Assembly: GCA_013364255.1 (NCBI GenBank)
Contig: CP054936.1
Coordinates: forward strand, 5,176,853 to 5,240,852
DNA: 64,000 bases
Direction of reading: 5' to 3'
DNA from: Streptomyces seoulensis
Lineage (GTDB): Bacteria; Actinomycetota; Actinomycetes; Streptomycetales; Streptomycetaceae
Made by a program: the position numbers and the translations under genes. Shown piece after piece: positions 43,680 through 51,413 of this stretch. The first letter of the stretch is position 1; each line of letters starts with the position of its first letter. The notes below the pieces were generated by a model. The model had not been told where the DNA came from. It was given only the letters and a program-made list of their open reading frames with translations, and did not search any database.

Positions 43680-44237
43680 CTACCGGGCACTCGACGAGGG
43701 ACTTTCCGGCAGGTGGAGCACACGGAGCCAGGCAGCCGGACCGGGAGACGGCGGCTCCCGCGGCACGACCGGGGAGACGGGCACGGCTGGCAGGACAGGC
43801 ATGAGGCGGGCGAGTCCCTTCGCCGCCAGCACGACGCACACCACCGCCAACGGCAACTCCGCACCGAGCGCCATCGCCACCGCGGAAACGCGCTCCGCGC
43901 CCGGCGCCGCCGTCATGGTGTCGAACCAGGCGTCGACCACCAGCAGCGTCCCGGTGGCGGTGGCCGTGAGCGGGTACAGACGGTGGCCGCGTTCGGCCAG
44001 CAGCCCCGTGGCGATCAGCCCCAGGCACTCCAGGGCGTCCAGGCCGATCCAAACCGCGTGCCGGCGTCCGGTGACGTCCACGGCGGGCAGGCCGCCGGCC
44101 AGCACGACCATCCAGGGCAGCAGACCGAGCCCGCAGCCGACCAGGACGCGTTCCACCCGGTACCAGGGGCGGGTCCCGCCGCCGGCCGACCGGTGCGCGG
44201 CGTCAGGAGGCGGTCGGCGGTCACTCGGTGCGCTCAT
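43680..44237 (-). CDS. Polytopic membrane protein of unknown function
   Basis: The 185-residue product (start MSAPSDRRPPP, GAGGAG upstream) has four hydrophobic helices: LVGCGLGLLPWMVVLAGG, IGLDALECLGLIATGLL, YPLTATATGTLLVVDAWF and LPLAVVCVVLAAKGLA. The pattern is common in Streptomyces membrane proteins found beside NarL-type two-component systems. It is divergent from the damaged kinase gene, sharing a 170-bp promoter region. Function unknown. Confidence 0.65.
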   Translation of the reverse strand: MSAPSDRRPPPDAAHRSAGGGTRPWYRVERVLVGCGLGLLPWMVVLAGGLPAVDVTGRRHAVWIGLDALECLGLIATGLLAERGHRLYPLTATATGTLLVVDAWFDTMTAAPGAERVSAVAMALGAELPLAVVCVVLAAKGLARLMPVLPAVPVSPVVPREPPSPGPAAWLRVLHLPESPSSSAR

Positions 44238-44407
44238 CGGATCGGTCTCCTCGCGTTGCCGGATCTCCCTCACGACCTCAAGCCTTCTCCCCGCGGCGGT
44301 CACCGTCAGTAATGCGGAGGTCCGTTCCGTGGTGGCACCAGTTGCACCCCCGGAGCGGATACCCACGCCATGGATCACTCCCGATCTCGCCCCATACCGT
44401 CTTCCCC

Positions 44408-45538
44408 ATGCACACAACTGCGACTGCCCGCTTGCGGCGCGTGGTCACCCGGCCGTTCCCGGGAATCGGGCGCCCGGTCGCGTTCCTCGCCACGGGTGTC
44501 CTGATCCAGTTCGGTGTGCTGTTCGTCCTGGCACTGCCCTGGACGCTGTTCGTGCCGGCCGCGATGTGGGCCGTTCTCCTCGCGGTCCTCGTCCCGTCGG
44601 CCGCCGTCGTCCTGGCCGGACCGCTGCTCACCGGGGCGCAGCACGGCCGTTTCCTGAACCGCCTCGGCGTGGCCGTCCCGTCGCCCGACGCGGGGCGGCG
44701 ACCCGGCCCGCTCACGTGGCTCCGGACCCCGGCGGGACGACGACAGCTCAACTACCACCTGCTCAAGGGGCCGTTGCTGTCCCTGGCGGCGGCCCTCACC
44801 CTCCTGACGTGGGCCGTGTCCGGCGCGGCCGTCACGGTCTACGGGTGGATCTGGCTGGTGCCCCTCGACCGGCGCGTCGACCACCCCGGATACGCCACGT
44901 GGGCGGCCTGCGTCACGGCAGCCGGCCTCGCCGGGCTGTACGCGGCCGCGTGGCTCTCCGGCGCCCTGTCCCGGCTCGACGTCCGCGTCGCGACCGTCCT
45001 GCTCGGCCCCAGCCGCGAGGAGCAGTTGGCCCGCCGGGTCGACGACCTGACCGAGAGCAGGGCGGGCCTGGTGGACGCCGTCGACGCCGAACGGCGCCGT
45101 ATCGAACGGGACTTGCACGACGGCGCTCAGCAGCGGCTGGTCTCCTTGGCGGTCACCCTGGGACTGGCCAGGGCGACGCTCGACGACCTGCCGGAGGACG
45201 CCCGCCGTGTGCTCGACGAGGCGCACCGGGAGGCGAAGGAGGCGATCGAGGAACTGAGCGGCCTGGTGCGCGGGCTGCACCCGGCCGTTCTGGAGGACCG
45301 CGGCCTCGACGCCGCGATCTCGGGTGTCGCGGCCAGGGCGCCCCTCCCGGTACGGGTGCGGGCGGACCTGCCGTCGCGGCCGTCGCCGACGACCGAGGCC
45401 GTCGCCTACTTCGTCGTCTCCGAGGCGCTGAGGAACGTGGTGAAGCACGCCGAGGCGTCCAGGGCCGAGGTCCTGACGGTCGACAGTCCCGTCGGGGGGC
45501 CGACCGTGATGACCGTGGAGCTGCCGTGCGTGCCGTGA
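44408..45538 (+). pseudogene. Sensor histidine kinase with ATP-binding core deleted
   Basis: From ATG 44408 the product has membrane helices (about 25-75 and 122-185) and the HisKA_3 helix with His237 (ERDLHDGAQQ). N-box Asn343 (VSEALRNVVKHAEA) is present. After RAEV (355) the sequence jumps directly to LTVDSPVGGPTVMTVELP, the last strand. The D-x-G-x-G box and the GxGL box, normally 35-45 residues in between, are missing. The deletion is in frame, near 45471. The protein could still dimerise and insert in the membrane but should not bind ATP. The next gene is damaged too. Confidence 0.85.
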
Positions 45539-46072
45539 TCGCCGAGGACTCCGTGCTGCTGCGCATCGGCGTGGTCAAGGTCCTGGAGACGGCAGGGTTC
45601 GAGGTGGTCGCGGAGGCCGGTGACGCCGCTGGTCATCAAACGGCAGTCACCGAGGACGGCGGTCCTGCTCCTCTCCCAGTACGTGGAGGAGCGCTACGCC
45701 GCCGACCTCCTGTCCGCCCACACCTCGGGCATCGGCTACCTGCTCAAGCAACGCGTCGCGGACGTCGAGGAGTTCGCCGACACCGTGCGCCGGGTGGCGG
45801 CCGGCGCCACCGCACTGGACCCGCAGGTGGTCTCCCAGCTGCTGGTACGCCGCCACAGCGACCCCCTGGACCGGCTCACCCCCCGCGAACGCGAGGTCCT
45901 GGAACTGATGGCGGGCGGCCGCTCCAACGCCGGGATCGCCGACCAACTCGTGGTCAGCGAGAGCGCGGTGGCCAAACACATCAACAACATCCTCGCCAAA
46001 CTCGACCTCCCGAAGGCGGACACGGACCACCGCCGGGTACTGGCGGTGCTGCGGTTCCTCGGGGTGTCCTGA
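45526..46072 (+). pseudogene. NarL-type response regulator broken by an internal deletion and frameshift
   Basis: The frame opens at GTG 45526 (overlapping the kinase end), VRAVIAEDSVLLRIGVVKVL, and runs to EAGDAAG near 45632. The rest of the regulator continues in the next frame: LVIKRQSPRTAVLLLSQYVEERYAADLL, Lys in GYLLKQ, then LuxR-type HTH (LTPREREVLELMAGGRSNAGIADQL). About 30 residues, including the phospho-Asp segment (VVDVRMPP in relatives), are absent and the frame shifts. A shorter product could start at ATG 45620 and would be a DNA-binding domain without phosphorylation site. Confidence 0.85.
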
Positions 46073-46092
46073 GCCGCCGGTCTCCCAGGAGC

Positions 46093-46119
46093 CCCCCGGC
46101 GTCCGAGACGCCGAGGGGC
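46093..46119. terminator. Bidirectional hairpin between converging genes
   Basis: GGCGTC-CGA-GACGCC with flanking C-rich/G-rich complementary sequence, between the response-regulator remnant and the convergent secreted-protein gene. Confidence 0.6.
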
Positions 46120-46147
46120 GGAGGGCCGGAGGGGCGGAGGGAACGGG

Positions 46148-48157
46148 TCAGGCGACCTTGAACTCGATCTGCGTGGCAGCGCCGACACGTCCGTACACGT
46201 CCACGCTCGCCACCTCGGCCACGTAGAAACCCGACCGGGACGGAGTCCACGCCACCGTGCTGTCCGAGGTCTGGTGGTACCCCGAGTCGGCGCCTCCACC
46301 GAAGACGCGCCACCGGTAGCCGCCGATGACGCGGCTGTCACCGGCCGGACGGCTCATCGTGATCGTGACGGGCTGGCCGGCGCCACCGTGACCGGAGCAG
46401 TCGTTGGCCGTGCACTCGGCGTACGGGGCCTTGAGGGAGAGGACGGGGGCCTGCGGCGCCGTGGCGGTCGCCGGGGTGAGCCGGTCCGCCATGACCGTGG
46501 CCGAAGGCGCGGAGTCCGCGCCGGCGGCGTCGACGGAGGCGACGTAGTAGTACGCGACCCCGGCGGGCGCGGTGGTGTCCTCGAACCTGTTCGCCCCGGT
46601 CGGATCTTCGTCGAGGAGCGTCCAGGCGCCGTTCGGGTCGGTACGCCGGTACACGTGGAACTTCCACGCGTCGGCCGGGAACGCCCAGGTGAGGGGGGTG
46701 GAGCCGTCGCGCGGTGCCGCGGTGACGGACTGGGGCGCCGACACCGGGGCGGGGGTGGGACGGACGGCCGCCGTGGACACGGAGGCGGGGGAGACGTTGC
46801 CGGCCGTGTCCACCGCGTTCACGCGGTACTCGACGGCGCCGCCCACCGGGGCGGCGGCGTCCAGCCACGAGGAGCCGAGGACGACCTGCGGGCCCGTGAA
46901 CTCCTCCTGGCCGCTTCGCCGCGTCCACACCTCGTAGTGCGCGGTGTCGTCCGCGTTCGCCGTCCAGCGCACGTTGTTGCCCGCCGTACCGCCGACGGCC
47001 TGCACCCCGGTGACCTGGCCGGGCGGGGTGACGTCGGGGACGCCCGTGTCGGCGGTCGCCGACGGCACGGACGTGTTGCCCGCCGCGTCACCCGCGACGA
47101 CCCGGTAGTACCAGCGCTTGGTGACGTCGAAGGAGGGCGTGTCCCGGTACGAGCCGTCCGTCAGCCGGGCGGCGACCGCCTCGAAGGGCCCCGCGGCGGA
47201 GGACGCCCGGTAGAGGCGGTACCAGGTCGCTCCCTTGACCGGCTGCCACTGGGTCCGCACGGCTCCGTCGGCCTTGGTGGCGCTCAGCCCGGCGGGTGCG
47301 GCGGGCGGCGTCCGGTCGAGGGTGGTGACGGCCTTGTCGGCGGTGCCGGCGGATGCGTTGCCGGCCTTGTCGTAGGCGCGCACCTCGTAGTAGTAGACGT
47401 CCCCGGTGCGCGGCAGGGAGGCGTCGGTGTACGAGGCGGAAGTCGTCGTCGCCAGCGGCTTGCCGCCGAAGTCGGTCCCCTTGAGCCGCCGGTAGACCCG
47501 GTAGCCCGCGAGGTCCATCTCCTGGTTCCGGGACCAGGTCAGCTTCGCCCGGCCGTCGGCGTACGAGACGGAGGCGCCGCCGGGGACGAGCGGCTTGACC
47601 TTGTCGACGGCCGCGGAGGTGCGCGGCGCGTAGGAGAGGGCGACGTTCGCCGGCCCGGTCCAGTTGGCGAAGTCGACGCGGAGGGTGTGCCTGCCGGCCG
47701 GAACGGTGATGTCGACGGTCTTCTTCCGGGTGGTGGAGACGTCCTTCCAGAGGTCCACCTTTCGGGCGCCGTCGAGGTAGACGCGGATGCCGTCACGTGC
47801 CGCCGCGGACAGGGCGAACGGACCGCCGGAGCCGAAGTCGCGGGTGACGGTCCACCGGACGCCGAAGGCGTCCTTCGGCAGCCCTGAGGCCGGCGCCCCG
47901 GCGCCCCAGTTCTGGTCGATCAGCGCGTCGCAGTCGGTCTTCCGGGGCGTGCCGGAGAACGTGGTGTTCGCGAAGAACTGCCGCTTGTAGACGGGTGAGG
48001 CGCAGCTCACGGTGGCGGCGGAGGCGGGCACGGCGCCCGCACTCAGCAGCCCGCCCGCGGTGGCCGCCAGTACCACCGCCGTGAGCACCGGCCCGCCGCG
48101 CCTCCGCACGCCACGCGTCCCGCGTGTCACCGGCCCCGTCACCATGCCCGCCCCCAT
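46148..48157 (-). CDS. Secreted PA14-like / fibronectin type III repeat protein
   Basis: The 669-residue protein starts at ATG 48157 behind GGGGAGG. It has a twin-Arg-like charged N-terminus, a signal helix (PVLTAVVLAATAGGLLSAG) and ASAA-type cleavage. A PA14-like domain follows (about 45-160: YKRQFFANTTFSGTP and GIRVYLDGARKVDLW). Four or five FnIII-type modules come next, with recurring YRVYR/YRLYRA and GNxS patterns and PPAAPAGLSA-type linkers. It is extracellular and probably binds carbohydrate or cell wall. No catalytic domain seen. Confidence 0.85.
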   Translation of the reverse strand: MGAGMVTGPVTRGTRGVRRRGGPVLTAVVLAATAGGLLSAGAVPASAATVSCASPVYKRQFFANTTFSGTPRKTDCDALIDQNWGAGAPASGLPKDAFGVRWTVTRDFGSGGPFALSAAARDGIRVYLDGARKVDLWKDVSTTRKKTVDITVPAGRHTLRVDFANWTGPANVALSYAPRTSAAVDKVKPLVPGGASVSYADGRAKLTWSRNQEMDLAGYRVYRRLKGTDFGGKPLATTTSASYTDASLPRTGDVYYYEVRAYDKAGNASAGTADKAVTTLDRTPPAAPAGLSATKADGAVRTQWQPVKGATWYRLYRASSAAGPFEAVAARLTDGSYRDTPSFDVTKRWYYRVVAGDAAGNTSVPSATADTGVPDVTPPGQVTGVQAVGGTAGNNVRWTANADDTAHYEVWTRRSGQEEFTGPQVVLGSSWLDAAAPVGGAVEYRVNAVDTAGNVSPASVSTAAVRPTPAPVSAPQSVTAAPRDGSTPLTWAFPADAWKFHVYRRTDPNGAWTLLDEDPTGANRFEDTTAPAGVAYYYVASVDAAGADSAPSATVMADRLTPATATAPQAPVLSLKAPYAECTANDCSGHGGAGQPVTITMSRPAGDSRVIGGYRWRVFGGGADSGYHQTSDSTVAWTPSRSGFYVAEVASVDVYGRVGAATQIEFKVA

Positions 48158-48476
48158 GCGTACCTCCCCTTGGTCGTCGGCGCCGCGGTCAGGGCCGGGG
48201 CGCCGACGATCAAGACCTTCGAGGAGGACGGTTGGTTGTAGCGGTCGCTCGGCGCACCCGACTCCTACCGCCGCCGGAGTGCTGAGCCGGTGCCCCAGGC
48301 CGTCGCGCGATCCGCCGTCGCTCCGCCGCCTGCGCCGGAGCCGCACGGCCACGAGCACGCGCCCGACCCCGCGCTGTGCGCGACCACCCCGCAACATCCC
48401 GGCCGGGTGACGATCCTTACGTCCGACATGGAAGACATCGGGCTGCTCACTGCCGAGGGCCCACGTACGGTCCCAC
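48158..48476. other. Intergenic region left of the lower-GC membrane gene
   Basis: No gene supported in 319 bp. It should contain the promoter of the secreted FnIII gene and the end of the membrane-protein transcript. A modest drop in GC begins near 48400 and continues to about 49060. Confidence 0.35.
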
Positions 48477-48866
48477 CTAGGAAAGGAACGGCCAAAGGTA
48501 GACCATTCCCGCGGTGCAAGCTGTGGCCGACCCGAGCATCCAAGACAAGGCAAAAGTGTTGGGAAGAACCTTGACCCAGGGCTTCTCCTCCTGTTCGGCG
48601 ATATCGGATGCGACCCTTTTCGCGACCGGCACGAACATGATGACGAACATCGCCAGAACGCCACTGTAGATGTAAAGGGTGTGTGAGACGGAATAGCCTT
48701 TTATGGCGACGTTGGGCAGTAGATAGAGCCAACCGGCCAGCGGGGCGATGAACATGCGCAGCTTCGCCTTCTGCGTCGGCATGCACCAGTACATCGCGGC
48801 CATGTAGACGACCGTGACGCCGGCTGCGATGAGCCACCAGTCGTCTGTCGTCAAGCGGGAAGTCAC
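48477..48866 (-). CDS. Four-helix membrane protein of unknown function, lower GC
   Basis: The 129-residue GTG-started protein (AAGGAG upstream) has membrane helices at WWLIAAGVTVVYMAAMYW, MFIAPLAGWLYLLP, LYIYSGVLAMFVIMFVPV and FALSWMLGSATACTAGMVYL. Codon use (AAA, TTT, ATA nearby) is less GC-biased than the neighbours, suggesting transfer. It resembles small integral membrane proteins but no family is certain. It sits just outside the copper island. Confidence 0.6.
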   Translation of the reverse strand: MTSRLTTDDWWLIAAGVTVVYMAAMYWCMPTQKAKLRMFIAPLAGWLYLLPNVAIKGYSVSHTLYIYSGVLAMFVIMFVPVAKRVASDIAEQEEKPWVKVLPNTFALSWMLGSATACTAGMVYLWPFLS

Positions 48867-49085
48867 GACTGCGGCTCCTTCTAAGGCGAAACATGACGTG
48901 CTTTTTTGCGGCCGAGCATCAAGATTCCATGGCCTCAAACTGCCATCGCGATCGGCGGGACAAAATTCACTCCGCAAAGACTGCCTGACCAATATACGCA
49001 CTTGGTTGCCTGTCGTGAGTAGCAGCTTCTGGCAAGGAAATTAGCTGAACCCTGCCGAGTTCCGGCAAATTTCGCCGACGTGGCC

Positions 49086-49575
49086 TCACGATGCGTGCGT
49101 TAGACCTATGGGCAGCCTTCGACGCCGGGAGCTTCGACGGCACCTGGAGTCGTACGCCGTGCCGGGACCGGACCGGTTCGGCGATGTACGCGGACGCGGC
49201 CTGTAGGTGGACCAGGGTCTGTTCGGCAGTTGCCTGCTGCTGGGCATGCCGGTGGAGCCGGTGCCAGTGCGCGGCATGGGCGACGGCCGTGAGTACGGCG
49301 TCGACCAGCAGGTCGAGGGTGGCGCCGAGCGCGGCCGGCGGCCCTTGGGCCACCCCGTCCTCGCCGTGGGTGAGGTGGTGGGGGATGCGTTCGGCGGCAG
49401 CAGTGGCCTGGTGCCAGGGATTACCGCGGCGGTTGGGTGCCGGACGGGCCGGTCTTCGGCCGCACCTCCACGCCGGTCGCCTGCAGTTGGGCGAAGAGCG
49501 CTTCCTTGCTGAGCGAGGCGTTACTGCCCTTGGCCAAGGAAACTCCGACTGCGTTCGCCTTCTTGGCCAGTTCAT
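49086..49575 (-). pseudogene. Remnant of a mobile-element-type gene, frame disrupted
   Basis: Two reading frames contribute coding-like sequence. One (about 49575-49433) reads GNELAKKANAVGVSLAKGSNASLSKEALF (in parts) to a stop near 49430, but has no start codon. Another (to 48967) reads HQATAAAERIPHHLTHGEDG and QQATAEQTLVHLQAASAYI, a helical pattern seen in plasmid/ICE-associated proteins. Neither has a good ribosome site. This looks like decayed accessory DNA at the left edge of the copper island. Confidence 0.4.
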
Positions 49576-49588
49576 TTCCTGCTGTTCG

Positions 49589-49870
49589 TCAGGAGCGCAC
49601 GAGACGGGCGATGGCGTCGCTGGCTTCTTTCAGCTTGATGTCGCCGTTGTCGCTGCCGTCGGCAACGGCGGTGCGTACACAAGTGTCCATGTGCTCATCG
49701 AGCATCCGCAGGGCGAAGGACTGCAGGGCTCGGGTGGTGGCGGAGACCTGGGTGAGGACGTCGATGCAGTAGGTGTCGTCCTCCACCATTCGCTGCAGTC
49801 CCCGGACTTGCCCCTCGATCCGCCGCAGTCGTTTGAGTACGTCCTTTTTCCCGTTGCTGTAGCCGGCCAT
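49589..49870 (-). CDS. csoR: CsoR-family copper-sensing repressor
   Basis: The 93-residue protein has the DUF156/CsoR helical fold (KDVLKRLRRIEGQVRGLQRM) with the Cu(I) triad Cys35 (DTYCIDVL), His60 and Cys64 (DEHMDTC). Loss of DNA binding on Cu(I) loading derepresses copper genes. Five operator-type palindromes lie upstream of the neighbouring secreted protein/copZ and of the MFS gene. GGAGG ribosome site. The gene is transcribed away from copZA, downstream of the secreted copper protein (33-bp gap). Confidence 0.93.
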   Translation of the reverse strand: MAGYSNGKKDVLKRLRRIEGQVRGLQRMVEDDTYCIDVLTQVSATTRALQSFALRMLDEHMDTCVRTAVADGSDNGDIKLKEASDAIARLVRS

Positions 49871-49903
49871 CGGACTTGCCCCCCTCCTCCTCCTCGCAGC
49901 GAG

Positions 49904-50863
49904 TCAGTGCGGGTGGTTGCTGTCGGTGTGTGCTGCGCCGGTGGTCGGCTCCGGCGCGTCGGCGGGGCCGGCGGTCGTTCCGGTGCGGACGGTGAAGGCC
50001 GCGGTGCGCACGGTGCCGTTGTGCTGGAAGTCGAGGAAGAGGCGGTATGTCCCGTCGCTGGGCGCGGTGGCGGTGAAGGAGACGTCGGGGCCGGGCTCGG
50101 TTGTGCCGTCGCCGGGTTCGCCGTTCGGGTGGACGTGGAGGTAGGCGAGGTCGCCGGAGCGCAGGGCGACGAGGTGGCCGTAAGCGCCGAGGTAGGGCTC
50201 CAGGTTGGTGACGGGACGGCCGTCACGGCTGACACTGAGGGCCAACTTGCTCGCCTTTCCGGGGCGCAGGTCGCCGTTCAGGGTGACGGTGTAGCCGTCG
50301 GTCGTGGCGGTGGCCGCGGGTTCGGGGAGCACTGGAGCCTTGTAGGCGCCGGAGGCGGCGAGGTCTGCGCCCAGAGTGAGGTTGGTGGCGCCCTCGGCTG
50401 CGGGGGTGAAGTCGGTGAAGACGCGGTAGGGGCCGGCGGCGGGCAGGTCGACGGGAGTGCTCCAAGTGCCGTCTGCTGCCCGGGTGGGGTGCAGGTGGCG
50501 GTAGGTGAGCAGATCGCGTGAGGCGAGGATGAGGTGGAGTTCCTTGCCGTGCTCGCGCCGGTAGGACGTCACCTGCCGTCCGTCCTGGTCGCGGATGACG
50601 AAGCGGAGTTCGCTCCTTTCACCAGCTGTCACGTGGGGGGTCTCGAGGTCCAGGGTGTATCCCGCCTCGGAGATCTGTAGTCCCGCGGGGGGTTTGTCCG
50701 CGTGGTCGCCGTGGCCGGATGGCGCTGACCGGTTGTGCGCTGCGTGTGCCGCCGGCTCCGGGTCCCCGGCGACGGGTCCGACCGCCCCGCCGACGCCGTA
50801 GGCGGTGCCGAAGGCGGCCGCGAGCGTGGCTGCGAAAGCAGTGATCTTCAGGCCGGTGTTCAT
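49904..50863 (-). CDS. Secreted His-rich copper-associated protein
   Basis: The 319-residue protein has a signal peptide (LKITAFAATLAAAFGTAYG), a His-rich segment (HAAHNRSAPSGHGDHADK) and repeated beta domains with His pairs (YRHLHP, YLHVHPNG) and a His-rich tail (TDSNHPH). It looks like an extracytoplasmic copper-binding protein with plastocyanin/CopC-like strands. It lies upstream of csoR, divergent from copZ, with CsoR boxes between. Copper scavenging is inferred. Confidence 0.75.
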   Translation of the reverse strand: MNTGLKITAFAATLAAAFGTAYGVGGAVGPVAGDPEPAAHAAHNRSAPSGHGDHADKPPAGLQISEAGYTLDLETPHVTAGERSELRFVIRDQDGRQVTSYRREHGKELHLILASRDLLTYRHLHPTRAADGTWSTPVDLPAAGPYRVFTDFTPAAEGATNLTLGADLAASGAYKAPVLPEPAATATTDGYTVTLNGDLRPGKASKLALSVSRDGRPVTNLEPYLGAYGHLVALRSGDLAYLHVHPNGEPGDGTTEPGPDVSFTATAPSDGTYRLFLDFQHNGTVRTAAFTVRTGTTAGPADAPEPTTGAAHTDSNHPH

Positions 50864-50915
50864 GGCGAGTTCCTTCTTTCGGAGTGCTGCTTCTGCCGAC
50901 TGATAGCGCCGACTC

Positions 50916-50935
50916 TATACCCGTGGGGGGTATGT
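50916..50935. promoter_or_regulatory. CsoR-type operator 1
   Basis: TATACCCGTGGGGGGTATGT: a G-tract palindrome of the form TAxxCCC..GGGGTA typical for CsoR. It is near the promoter of the secreted His-rich protein gene. Confidence 0.8.
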
Positions 50936-50961
50936 ACAAGTGGTCAACCAACGTTTGCCAA

Positions 50962-50982
50962 GGGTACCTCGGGGGGGTATAT
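50962..50982. promoter_or_regulatory. CsoR-type operator 2
   Basis: GGTACCTCGGGGGGGTATAT (within these bases) is a second palindromic G-tract box between the divergent genes. Confidence 0.7.
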
Positions 50983-51000
50983 CTAGGCAGGCGACCGAAC

Positions 51001-51020
51001 GTACCCCTGGGGGGTACCTA
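51001..51020. promoter_or_regulatory. CsoR-type operator 3
   Basis: GTACCCCTGGGGGGTACCTA lies about 22 bp before the copZ start and is the best palindrome of the three. Confidence 0.85.
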
Positions 51021-51042
51021 ATCGACTTGTCCAGGAGGAACC

Positions 51043-51327
51043 ATGTCCTGCTGCACCCCTGACGGAAGCTGCTCCACCGGCGCCAGCACCGGCACGGCGA
51101 CGGCCACCGTCGGCACCGCCACCGTCTACAACGTCTCCGGAATGACCTGCGGGCACTGCAAGGCCACGCTCACCAAGGAGATCGGAGCCCTGGAGGGCGT
51201 CCTGTCGGTTGAGGTCGACCTGGAGACCGGCCAGGTCACCGTCACCACGGCGGACGAGCCCGACGACGTGCTGTTGGCCAAGGTCGTCGACGACGCCGGC
51301 TACGAGCTCACCGGCCGCTCGGCCTGA
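51043..51327 (+). CDS. copZ: CopZ-like copper chaperone (HMA domain)
   Basis: The 94-residue protein has a Cys-rich N-terminus (MSCCTPDGSCSTG) and a heavy-metal-associated domain with GMTCGHCK and VDLETGQVTV. The extra N-terminal cysteines may bind additional copper. It delivers Cu(I) to CopA, whose gene starts 87 bp downstream. AGGAGG precedes ATG. Under CsoR boxes. Confidence 0.95.
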   Translation: MSCCTPDGSCSTGASTGTATATVGTATVYNVSGMTCGHCKATLTKEIGALEGVLSVEVDLETGQVTVTTADEPDDVLLAKVVDDAGYELTGRSA

Positions 51328-51413
51328 GAGGCCCGCAACCGGCCGGGCCCGCCCGCGGGTCCGGCCTCCTTCTCCACACGTTCGTTCTGTCCTGACCAAC
51401 ACGAGGAGTAGTG

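Noticed and set aside
43672..46161. 829-residue plus-strand frame through the membrane-protein and kinase genes
   Set aside because: Only its segment at 45526-45632 is real (start of the broken response regulator); the rest is off-frame.
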